From positions 1,488,001-1,552,000 of the forward strand of contig OX637296.1 of the NCBI GenBank assembly GCA_951799445.1: a stretch of DNA of 64,000 nucleotides, given 5' to 3'. The stretch is from Pseudisothecium myosuroides (taxonomy: Eukaryota; Streptophyta; Bryopsida; Hypnales; Lembophyllaceae). Positions within the stretch are counted from its first letter, which is position 1. Each line of letters begins with the position of its first letter. The position numbers were made by a program, and so were the translations under genes. Positions 51,765 to 62,925 of the stretch are shown piece by piece. The notes below the pieces were generated by a model. That model searched no databases, was not told the origin of the DNA, and was given only the letters and a program-made list of their open reading frames with translations.

Positions 51765-52624
51765 TGCTACTATTGGCTCATGGTGTACAAAAATGAAAAG
51801 TTAGGCAATCTATTTTTAAAATTTTAAAGTTTTCTTCAATTGCTACACCATGTCTATGCATACATAGCATTTATTCAATTACACTTTGTGTTTCCAACAA
51901 TTACTTCTTGAAGGCAAAATATTCTATAAATTGTCAAATGTTGAAAAATTGAACAAGAAAGTCAGACTCAAAGAGAACATGACATTTATAAATTGACATG
52001 ATTAAAAACAACAACCAACTACACTGTGATAAGCTTTGTCACAAAAAAATTAACTGAAAATATGGAATGTATAATGGTCAACAAAGAAAAATGATATTTT
52101 TTTCATTTTTGTAATTCTTCAATGTGGCTTGGTTTTCAAGTATGGTACTATCATAGTTGTAGGATAGGCCAATAAAAAATAATTCTAAAAATAAATGCCA
52201 AAAATAAATGCCAAAATTTTAGAATTTTTTTTTTTTCAAAAAACGAAAATTGAGTACAATGAAAAAAACATTTGGAAAGTTTACTATTTTAAACATCTAT
52301 TATATCTTATTTTTGGAAAAATATGAATATTTATTAGATAAGTGCCAACCCTTCTCTACACTTACGATATTTAAAAGCTTCACCTATTCAATCCAACTCT
52401 AAAAAATGAGGAACTAAAGAAAGTATTGAATTACGACCACATATAGAAAGAAACAAGATAATTGCATAGAATTGCAATTTGTTTATATAGCCACCCTATC
52501 TAGATTCTTGCCTAAAACATACTCCGTAAGTCCTTTGCATATGAGAGCCTATGGTTGATTGTGTAGACACTTGTATTTTGGACTTTGAAAATTCATAGTT
52601 ATTCATATGTTGTCCAAAAAATGT
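51765..52624. other. AT-rich spacer, no gene seen
   Basis: Includes a small tandem of AAAAATAAATGCC near 52,190-52,215. Nothing else I can support. Confidence 0.5.
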
Positions 52625-52625
52625 A

Positions 52626-53196
52626 CTCCCTCTGTTCTAAAATGATCTTCTTGTTGGACTTCATTTTTTGTCCCAAAATGATCTTCTTGATGCATTTTGT
52701 GACTTGCGAATTGGTCAGATTTGGCATTCTATAGCTATCGGGAACCAACAAAACAACTCCAAATAGTAGTTCCCCCTCCATCTATGCAATCATCAATTGA
52801 AAGACAAATGAAATGATTAAAGTAAAGGGGTCAATCAACGTTGTTCATTCTTATTTTTTGCTTCTCTTTAAATATTGCCCGATTGAAGGAAATGAAGCTT
52901 TGGAAGGTTGAATAGAGGTTCACACATGGACTTAGTTCATACTAAATGCCTACAAAATGATGACTTCAAACTCAACAATTAAGTGTCTATTGGTGTTCTT
53001 TGAAAATGCTCAAAATATTCCACTTTTCAATACTTCAAAACTACACTTTAAAACGGGCTTTGAAACTCAAAATTTATAGCAAGCGAAGAAAACCTTGAAC
53101 CCTACTTATAGCGCGAATTGATTTTTAAAAATGTTATTTTTAGCCTTAACTTGGAACATTTTGTCCAACAAGAAGATCGTTTTGGGACGGAGGTAG
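52626..53196. mobile_element. Stowaway-like element
   Basis: A 571-bp element flanked by TA with ends CTCCCTCTGTTCTAAAATGA and CGTTTTGGGACGGAGGTAG. The inverted repeats continue through GATCTTCTTGTTGGAC. This is the classic Stowaway end sequence. The small frames inside are not genes. Confidence 0.88.
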
Positions 53197-53633
53197 TATG
53201 AAAGAAATAATTTGGAATGCCCTTGTGACTCTCCACAAGATCCAACAATAATTTAGATAATTTAGAAATGAGAACCAAGCTCCAATGCTTATAAAGCAAT
53301 CGGTTTTACAAGCAAAGTAACTTCTCCATTGCTTAAGGTTATCCTTTTCTTGCATGGGCTCAAATGACACGAGGGTCTGCAATACTGTTGAATAATGATA
53401 TGATATGGACAGTGGACTCAGCCACGCCCAGGGGGGCGCTGAAGGGAGGACGGATCCCAAGTGCATGAGTGAGATCGGACTATCGGAGGGTCCCACGAGA
53501 ACAGGTTTGCTTAATTAATTAATTAATTAATCCAGGCATCAAAATTAGCTTAGGCCACATTATTTTCCTGCCGACCTCAACAAGACGGAGGCACAGGCAA
53601 ACGACACGAAATGGAAACAGGGTCGACAGGGTC
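53197..53633. other. Spacer, no gene seen
   Basis: Contains a pure TTAA tandem at 53,511-53,530. No gene. Confidence 0.5.
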
Positions 53634-54259
53634 GGGGTGAACTGGTCCCCTTCTCGGTCCCTCCAAGTCAATCCAGGAGTGCAAGTAAAAAACAAAAGCC
53701 CCTATTTTTGAGCTTGATTGGTTTACCTTATAAGGTATCCCCCCTCATTCTCGACCAGTGACCCATTCCTGACTTGTAGGTGCACGTATTTTTGACCATG
53801 CTTAGAATGTGATTTTTTTTCGTTTTCAAGGTTGGAACTCGTAAATATATGACACATGTTCCAAGTTGTGAAAAAAAAATAGGAAATAATGATTAAGTAA
53901 AAAGTTATTGAATGATCGGAATTGGAAGAGTCTAGACATTGGCCATGGGTCCGGCGCACTTTTTGCCTCCCAAAACTCATAGTAATTTCAATTCAAGCGA
54001 TAAAATTACCAATTTTTTTGCAATCCGTGTCATTTCTATTGATGTACCTCTAAAAAAATATTGGTTTTGCCTTCGCTACTCCAGATCATGTTGCAATTCC
54101 TTATTTGGTCGGTTATGGGGGGTTACCTTCCACCAACCCTGTCTAATTTGGGGTCTCTGATTGCTAATATGAATGCAAAATTTGCAAATTTTATCATGCG
54201 TGGAAAATAAAAAATTTCAGCGTTTTCCCGAGGAGCCGAGCGAGGGGTCAGTTCACCCC
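53634..54259. mobile_element. MITE candidate upstream of the NT-C2 gene
   Basis: The left end GGGGTGAACTGGTCCCC pairs with the right end (complement of GGGGTGAACTGACCCC), and both continue into CTCGG. The interior carries, inverted, the ~100-bp module seen near 17,225 and 19,884. The target duplication is not clear. Confidence 0.6.
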
Positions 54260-55157
54260 CGCGAGGGCGAGAGTAGAAATGCCCGCCGGGAGCTGGTCAG
54301 GCGAAATTTCTCCGGGCTGCCCGGTCCCCCTGACTCCCTCCTCCCCGCCGACACCCGGCGGATCCGGGCGCTCGCTTTTCTTGGCAGAACGGGTCACCGG
54401 GGCCGGGCATGGGCCCCCTCCCCTGGCCCGCTCACCCGCCCTCGCGGGCCCCCCCGAGTCCCATGACCGCGCCCCTCAATCCATCATCGCCCATCCGTCT
54501 TCCGTCCCTTGTGACTCTTCAAGCTCTCTCCCCACTCTTCTGCCTCCCTCGCCGTGACCGTCTCTCCTTCAGCTGCTTACATTCTCTCGCGTGCCGCGCA
54601 GATCCCACGCGCAGGCTCGGCGGAGTCCACGGTTGCTTAGAGTAGACTCCAGTGCGGTGAATTTGAGCTCCCTTCGAGTCCTTTTGGTGGCGTTTTGGCT
54701 GCTTGCGACGGGTTTTTGCGAGGTTTTGACGAGGCTCGACTCCGGAGATGCGCCGGAGAAGGTTGTAGAGGTTTAGGGTTGTGGTCGTCGAGTGTGATGG
54801 TTTGCGCTTGTGGATGCTGGTGAGATCGGGATTTAGGTGCCAGGCTCTGCAGGCGATTCCGCCGGCATTGGAGATGGTGAGTTGCGGTGATGCGGATGCG
54901 TTGAGAGTGTTGATGCGACTGAAGATTGAGCGGAACAGGCGTTTTTTGCAGAGTTTAGGCAACCGGGAGATGATGAGAGTGGAAGGGAGCGAGCTTGTGA
55001 TTGAAGATGAGTGATGATGTCGCGCCGGATGCCAATCGATCGAGCTGCGGAATTTGGCAAACTGGAGTTGGATCTGCGTGTGCGGTTTTAGGAAAGGTGG
55101 ATTCTGCGTCGGATAGGTAGCGTTGTTGTTGCAGCTGGTCGTGGGGAAACTTTGTAA
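54260..55157 (+). promoter_or_regulatory. GC-rich promoter/5' leader of the NT-C2 gene
   Basis: 54,260-54,480 is strongly GC-rich with many CpG, the only such island in the window. It leads into a leader with many short frames on both strands. A long minus frame at 54,519-55,175 has no domain and is taken as a composition artefact. Transcription start and any leader intron cannot be fixed. Confidence 0.5.
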
Positions 55158-55301
55158 ATGCACCGGGACCAGCAATTATTGAAGTTCTCCTGTTCCGCAT
55201 CTACCGAAGACGAAGACAGCCTGCTGAGCGCAACTGAGGATAGGAACCTAAAGGATCTTTTGAATAGGCTGAGAGCCGCAAGTTTTACGTTCGGACTGTG
55301 A
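55158..55301 (+). CDS. Upstream ORF of the NT-C2 gene (47 aa)
   Basis: An ATG at 55,158-55,160 opens 47 codons ending in TGA at 55,299-55,301, two bases before the main ATG at 55,304. The peptide starts MHRDQQLLKF, has an acidic middle (STEDEDSLLSATED) and a likely amphipathic helix (NLKDLLNRLRAASFTFGL). With a stop this close to the main start, translating it would be expected to limit initiation at the main ATG, so it may be a regulatory upstream ORF. It is in a different frame from the main protein and is not an N-terminal extension. Whether it is conserved is unknown; it could be chance. Confidence 0.5.
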   Translation: MHRDQQLLKFSCSASTEDEDSLLSATEDRNLKDLLNRLRAASFTFGL

Positions 55302-55303
55302 AG

Positions 55304-58300
55304 ATGTTTAAATCCTTAAAGAGGAAGCCCGAGAAAGTGAAGGAAAAATTAGACTTCAAGCTCGGGTTTCATGCTACCCGGGTCCGTCCCTCCACATCCT
55401 TGTTTCCCTTTTAACTATCCACAACCTACTCGCATCTTGAAACTGATGAGCATTCGCGTGAGCAAAAAGTTAGACTTTCGTTGCGCTGACTGGCTGGAGT
55501 TTGTTGTGTTCAGTACTGATGACATGAGCTGCATTTCGATAACAAATTAGGTTTCATCCCGAATTAGATAGTCCATGCAGAGAATATGTTGGAATAGTGA
55601 CATTGCCTTCAAATCGAATCGATTCGAAGATTAGGTCATGTTCCACAGATTTCTGGGTATTGATGAATTGGCTTCCAATTTTGTGGAGAGAGATTCTAAG
55701 GAATTTCAATTCTGTTGTGAGATGGTTTGTTGGCAATGGTACTGCAACTTCTCACTATGATCTTAATACATGCGCAATTACGAAGAGGAATTTGACTTGC
55801 AGTAGTTGTTGTTTTCTGGCAGGTACCTTTGCAAGGATGGGACAAATTGGTGATATCCGTGATTCCTTACGAGACAGGACGGCCTGTAGCCAAAACGCCA
55901 AGAGCGGTGGTGAAGAACGGAGAATGTCATTGGCCCGACAGTATTATAGAGACGACAAGGATGGTGTATGACACACGGACCAACTCGTACGAGGAAAAGA
56001 AGTACAGGTTTATGGTTTCATCCGTAAGTTTCTGGGCTGTTCATGTGCTTCAACTGTCTTCTGTTTCGTGCCCATGTTTTGTGGTTTCTTAACGCCCAAC
56101 GTGGTTAGGACAAGGGATGATAGGGATAGACTTTGCAAGCGAGAAGATATTCGTTGATGAGTCATTAGTATGTGGTCTCGGTTTAATGCACAGGGGTCAT
56201 CACGGACTGGAGTGCTAGGGGAGGTCACGATTAATTTTGGAGATTTTGCTGCTTCAAAACATCCACAACAAAAAGGATTGGCCTTGAGGAATTGCACCAC
56301 TAATACCTTGCTACATGTACGTCCCTTGCTGATGTCAGCAAACCAGCCTGTTCGTCTTTTAATTCAGCAGGATTTTTTAGCCCTATTAAAGTCCCGCAAC
56401 TATGGTTGCTGGCCGCTTAGACTCACATTTATTGAAGCCTAATATAATTTGAATCATGTCTGACTTGACAGGTTACTGTCACTTGCTTAACTCCCAAATC
56501 CCACGACAGGTAACCTCTGTTTCATTGTCTATTACATTGTGTAATTAAATGTGTAGCGTGACTCTGTATCTTTTGTGAATTCGCAGGTTTTCTATTAATT
56601 TTTTGTCCCTTGTGAATGGGAATCATAGACCCAAAGTCAGTCTTTGAAGTCTCGAACTTTAGTATTTCACGGCTTTCTTTAGTTTCTTCAAAATAAAGTG
56701 TTTATGTGAAGCTATATTGACTTTTTTTGTTGGCCACGCTGGTCGATCATTTGTCAGTGTCAAAGATTCAGACAGGACGACGAAACCCGGAAACGACGCA
56801 GATGAAGAGGACTCAGTAGCCTCTGATAGTGACGACATGGACAAGCTGAACCGGGCAAGCAGTAATGGTCATTTGGACAGTTCTCGCAAGGCATGATATC
56901 TAATTTTTGTTTTTTGTTTTTGTTTTAAATTTATCTGCTTGAAGTTTAAAATCATAGAGACATAGTTACACTGATTTATCCTTTTAGAGAGGGCGCAAAA
57001 TTTGGTTACTACAGTTTATGTTTTTTTTCGTGGAAATATGTACAATACAGTGGTATTTCAACCTGCACTAATTTAATAGAGTGCGACTTTGCTAAATTAG
57101 TGCCATACGCACTAAATCGATGTAGCTTGTGGATGTGAATGTTCACAGTTAGACCGGTATTGACTGCTATCGGCAAAAAAGCCAACTGTTTTGTCCTTGA
57201 TATGAAGTTGATGCTCTTTAAAGGAGATTTTGTTCACTCTTGTACTGACTAGATGCTGATGACTGGTGCTATAACAGCCTTCTATGGACTCTCCGCCTTT
57301 ATCACCATCATCAGGAACGAGGAAGCTTCAGCAGGTAATGTCGCTTACTTATAGGGATCAAGAATATGCATTGTTCATGTTGGTTTTCGTTATGGTTTCT
57401 TGTTATGTGAGTATTATCAATTTCCTAGATTTTTTATCTATATCCATTGAATTTATATTATTATTGTGTTTGTCTTTTATAGAGAGGTATATCTACTTCT
57501 TCATTGCGGTACAGCAGCAGCAGCTTTGACTCGCTTGAGGTTCCATCTACACCAGGAGCTACTTCTTTTACTGACAGTATGCAAGGATACCCCGGGGAGA
57601 ATTTATCCTCTTCGAGCTCATTTGCCAGTCTGCCAGAAAAGCTGGACCGAAGTAGGGAAACTGCGGGTGTCGATTCCAAGCCCTCATCTCCTCTTCCAAA
57701 CTTAGGCCATAAGCGAAATTTCTCCACTTCAGCAGCCTCGGGTGGAAATCAGCAAGTTCGGCAATCAGAACGGACCCAGATGCAGGGAGAGTTTCGAGAA
57801 ACTTCGGGAGCCACTGTCGAGGATCTTCGTAAGTCGTCACTCAAGCTCAGCTGTGAAGTGGAAGATCTCAATCGCAAGCTTGAGAAGAATATGCAATTCA
57901 ATAAGGAGAAGGAAATGGAGTTATCTGCCCTTACAGCGGAGCGAGATGGGTTGAAACAGGAAGTAGAGAAACTCAAGTCAACGATGCATGCCTCTCGGGA
58001 TCCTGAAAGTGTGACTGATGAATCCAGGTTTGCGAATGTTCTTTGCTTAAGAGGAAGGTCTCTGTATGATCTCCATATACAGAAGGGGTTCTCCGTATGA
58101 TGCATAGAGATCTGGATGATCACTGTGACCGTAGGGAAACCTCCTTATGAATCATGAGGAGGATACCCTTGATGATGTCTAGAAATTCTTGAAACAATCT
58201 AATTTTACTGAATTCCGTGATATATAGATTTGCTTGTGCTAGAATTTAGGAAAATCTCTTTTTTAATTGCAATTGAAGTGCTAAGCTCTTTTTCGCAATT

Positions 58301-61300
58301 TCTGGTATTGCAATTGTGGAAATGAGCTGCTGTTCATTGCCAAGAGTCTGGTTGTGTAACGAAGCACTTGCAGGGTGACTTGCAGGGCTTTTTTTTTCAT
58401 TTTTGAAGAAGTGCCATAGTGGCGATATAAAATGTTATAGTGGTGCTCCAAATTGCAACATTCATCCACTTATTGGATGTATAGTATGGTTTTCATCCAC
58501 AATTAGGCGATTTCATCTATTATATTTTTTAATTTCAAAGTTGTCTGGCGATTTCATCCAATTTTTTTGGCATTTTTTATAACCTTTTTTAGCCAGTTTT
58601 TTTTTTCTGGTGCAATCTGGCACCAGAAAGCCAAAAAAAAAAGCCCTGGTGACTTGTTGAGCCGTGTCTATGTCAGAAATATTTTTCACATGATATTTCA
58701 GTCTTTTCATAGATAGAGTATTGAAACGGTTTGTTTCAATTGCACAGATGGGCCGTGGAAGACGCTCAGCGGGTAATTCAGGAACTGAAGGAGGAGATCA
58801 TGTCGGAGAAGAACACTATCAGCAGCCTGAATGAGCAGCTGCAGAAGACACAGCAATACAACATGAAACTGGTTTCAGAGATCGATGAACTCCTTGATGC
58901 GGCCAAAAGCAATGATTCTTCACAATCTCTAGCTCAGGTTGAAAGTGACTGGACTAAGAAGGTTGCTGCCAAAGATGATGACATAAAGGATCTACAAGCT
59001 AGGATAATGCATTTGGAAGAGAGGAATTCTCAAATTCAAACTAGTGCACCTCTGGACACTGGTGACACACTTGTCAATGGCCTGCAAAATATGGTGAAGC
59101 AGTTGCAACAAGATGTTGAGGAACTAGAAGCTGACTCAATTCGATTGACTGATGAAAATTCAGAGTTGCATACCAAGTTGGAATCAAGCAGCTTGGAACT
59201 CATTGAGAAGAGTAAACTCATAGATGATTTGAAGGCTTCTGGTTCCACATCTCAGCCTCGTGCTCCTGATAATTTGTTGAAACAGTTGCAACAAGACGTC
59301 GAGGAGCTAGAGGCCGAGACAAATCGTCTGACGGATGAAAATGCAGAATTGCGAGCCAATCTGGAGTCAAGCAGTTCGGAACTCACTGAGAAAAATAGGT
59401 TGATTGCTGATCTGAAGGCTTCTGAATCCACATCTCAGCCTCGTGTCCTTGATAATTTATTGAAACAGTTGCAACAGGATGTCGAGGAGTTAGAGGCTGA
59501 GACAAATCGGCTGGCAGATGAAAACGAAGAATTGCGGTCCAATCTGGAGTCGAGTAGTTCGGAACTCAGTGAAAAAAATAAGTTGATTGGTGAGATGAAG
59601 ACTTCAGAGGGGGCCGTAGAAGGACGTGCTCAGCTGTTAGGAAAAGTTGCCAGCTTGGAGGGTGAACTTAATCGCTTACAGGAGGATATTACTCAGAGTC
59701 TCTCTGAGAAAGAAGAAGCTGAAAAGTCAATCCAGCGCCTTCAGACAGAGAATCAAGAGCTTCAGAAGTCCATTAGAAGGCTAGAAAACGGCCAACCCGA
59801 GAGCATTGGTAGAGTCCAAGAACGAGAGGTAGCAAACAACCAGCTCTTTCAGCAGCTGGTTGAAAGCGTGACTGTCCTGGAAGAAGAGCTTCAAGATTCC
59901 CAGGAGGAGAGCAGGCTCAGCAGGTGCTTGCAACTTTACATTTGCTGTGTATTATTTATATTTTATTTTCGCAACTGTCTAGTTTATATCAAAATTAGGG
60001 CATCATCAGTATTTGGGGTAACTGCATGAAAACTCTTAACAATTCTCTGTTCGTTTATGATGATTATTCCAGGTTGCATATTCAAGAGCTGGAACGCGAG
60101 ATTTTGGCACTTACATCGTCCGGCCATAACCAGAGCTCCACTGAGGTGGAGTCTTTGAGGAAGCTCTTGGAAAGTGAAAAATTAGACAAGGAAAATATTC
60201 AACGCAGTGCCGCGGAGAGAACTCGAGTCAAGCAGGAGCATTTAGACCATGCTCTGGAAGAGTCAGAATTGCTGAAAGAGAAACTAGAGGATCTTCGGAA
60301 AGAAATGAAGAGTGCAGATTCGAGAGCTGCAGAACTGGAAACGGCCAAAACTTTCCTAGAGGGTAAGTTGGCAGCTCTGGAGGAAGAAAAATTGCGAATC
60401 TCCAATCGTGTATCTGGTCTTGAGTTGCAGCTGAAATATATGACGGAAGAGCGAGACCACCGGCAGCAGGAAGCGGGAGTGGTGGAGGAGGAGAAGTCGA
60501 TCCTCCTCAGTGAAAGAGAGCGACTTCAAAACGCTCTGGATTCCACTACACAAAAGCACCAGGACCTTGTCAGGCACTTGACTGAGGAGTTGGATGAAGC
60601 TATCAAAGAATGTGAAGGTTTCAAAAGCTCCCAACATCATTTAGAACAGGAAGTTACACGTCTGCAAGGGGAACTTGAGGAGGCCCATCATGATCAACGA
60701 GAGCACACCAAAGTCTTCGAAAACAGCCGTGCCATGCTTGAAGAGAGTTTCCATAGCATCAGCAGAGACCATGCCAACGCTGTCGCAGAATCGAAGACTT
60801 TAGAAGCGCAGGTTGCGCAACTGCAGAGTGACTTGGAGGATATGGACATGCGATCTGCTACCGAGGTTAGAACATTGTCGATGCTGAAGGAATCTGAACA
60901 ACATCGGGCTGAAAAGGCTGAACAAGCCTTGCAACACAGTGCATTGCTCCAGAGGGAGAATTCTACTTTGCAGAAGCGGGTTGCTGAACTAGAATTGTTA
61001 CTGGAGGATGAGAGAGCATCCTATTCAGCAGACAAGAACGGAACAAGTAATGGACACCGAAAGTCAAGCAATGGAGATGAATCTCATGAGGTATTTCAGC
61101 ACTTACAAATTTCTAAGTTGGCATTTCTGTCTTCTGTAGTGACGAATGTTTCGATGTCGAGTGTCCATGTTGATGAGCTGGTTTCCTAGTTTTATCCTAA
61201 CTGCCATGTATAACTCCGCTGGTGTGGAGGTGAAATAGGTGCAACTAGGTTTCGGTAATTGAGTTTGTATTTGATGATGATGAATTTTCACAATTGAAGA

Positions 61301-62925
61301 TGGACTTTGCATGACATGGTGGGGTTGCCAGCAGGGAGGTCGTTTGAAGGCCATGGAGATGGAGAAAATGAAGCAGGAGTTTGTGGAGAAGGAATCAAGT
61401 TTGCTGAATGAGATTGAGCGTTTGGAGCTGGCTAATGAACAGCTTATCCAAGGGGCACCTGATTCCGATCTTCAGCAGCTTCAAGTGGAGGTACTGAAAT
61501 TTTTTGTTCTTAGCAATGAACTCAGAAAGTTTGAGCCTGCAGTCAATTCAAATAATTAAGATCAGCGCAATGTCTATAGATAGACATTTGTCTGTACTTT
61601 CCTTCTTTGATGGCCTCTCTTATGGAGTCTTTTTGGAACGCAGAATCAAAGCTACGAACCATCCTGTCTAATCTTGCCGCTCGATTTCATGTTGCGGTTG
61701 TTTCTGAACATTGAATTGGTGCTGGTTCTCTTGGCAGTTGACCCGTTTGCAGAATCAGAATGCCGCTCTAAATCGACACATCAAGGAATTGGAATCCCAA
61801 CTCAATACGCGGGACATGCTACAAAGTGAAGTGGAGCGTTTGCAAGAGGTTGGCAACTGCCTCTTCATGATAATACGTATTTTGTTTCTAGCTGTTAGAC
61901 TCGCGGGGTCAGTGATTTTTTCTTCTTCAAAATTAGCAATATTGCCCCACCCTTTTATTTCTGACAGCCGTTTTTGGTGGAATATTCTAGACTCTTTTAT
62001 AAACATGTTTCGACTTGCTGTCTTTGGTACATTTTTGGCTAATTTTTACGAATTGGCTACAAATGTAGTTGCAACTAATGAAGCATTGTTGGAAATCAGG
62101 TTAATGAGAAGTTGGACAACAGGCTTCAGAAGTATAAGGCAGCCGCTGCTGGGTCCAATATGGTTGAGAGAGTTGTACATCTAGAAACAGAATTAGCTGA
62201 AGCCATGGAGGCGAACAACATGTACAAGTCGCAACTGCGAACGTATGTACATAACATTCTTTACCAGTCTTGAATTGCTCTTTGCTTGTAATTATAGAGT
62301 TGTGAAGATGCTTGCACTTATGCCTAGATTTGCGATTGTCTCTACGTCACCCTTGGTGGATTCTCGAAAGGTAAGATACCTGAAGCGATCATGGAAGGTA
62401 GATCGACATGTTTTACTTTTCACGTTTATTGCTATGAATGCGTCAGATTTCAAATAGGTTCCCCAGTTGTATTGGTAAAGGGACCCCAGCTCTATGTGGG
62501 GCCCCCTGAGGATACATAGGGAGGTGTCCATATGAATCATGAGGAAGATTCTGTTTATGATATGTAATAGTGCCTGAAACTTTGCAATGTTACTTGAAAA
62601 CGTGTTGGTGTGGTGTGGTGTGGTGTGGGGGGCGGGTAGTCTTCCAATGTTGTATCATTCTAACTGACATGGCTTCCTCTTGATTGTGAGCAGTGCATTT
62701 GCGGAGCAACAGAACGTTCATGCAGTAGCACTTCAGAACTTCGGAGACGTGGACACGGTTGTAAATGATCTTGTAGAATTGCGAAAGCGTGTCAAGCAGC
62801 TGGAGGGTGAATTGCGAGACATGCGGGATCGGTACTCGGCCATGAGTCTGCGATTTGCTGAAGTGGAAGGCGAGCGGGAAGAGCTTGTTATGACTATTAG
62901 AACCCTTCGAAATAGACGGAGGTAG
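55304..62925 (+). CDS. NT-C2 domain long coiled-coil protein (plant myosin heavy chain-related type)
   Basis: Thirteen exons: 55,304-55,381, 55,823-56,023, 56,194-56,316, 56,472-56,509, 56,758-56,890, 57,278-57,334, 57,483-58,027, 58,748-59,923, 60,073-61,090, 61,335-61,490, 61,738-61,848, 62,100-62,242 and 62,694-62,925. All phases agree; the product is 1336 aa. Residues 1-147 form an NT-C2 (EEIG1/EHBP1-type) domain: MFKSLKRKPEKVKEKLDFKL, GWDKLVISVIPYETGRP, GVLGEVTINFGDFA. A Ser/Asp-rich linker (~148-300) follows, then almost continuous coiled coil to the end. Residues 509-~685 hold three tandem 61-aa repeats starting KQLQQDVEELEA. The C-terminus FAEVEGEREELVMTIRTLR is the signature ending of the plant family. 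NT-C2 domains are thought to bind membranes. Function of this member is unknown; the name does not mean it is a motor. Intron 5 appears to use a GC donor. Confidence 0.93.
58383..58648. mobile_element. hAT-type MITE in intron 7 of the NT-C2 gene
   Basis: A 266-bp element starting CAGGGCTTTTTTTTTC and ending AAAAAAAAAAGCCCTG, flanked by a perfect 8-bp duplication GTGACTTG (58,375-58,382; 58,649-58,656). It contains an inner hairpin TTTCTGGTGC...GCACCAGAAA. It lies within the intron and does not disturb the splice sites. Confidence 0.93.

Noticed and set aside
54519..55175. 218-codon minus-strand ORF opposite the NT-C2 leader
   Set aside because: No domain, Ser/Thr/His-rich composition typical of the antisense of a GC-richer leader, and no splice or start context.
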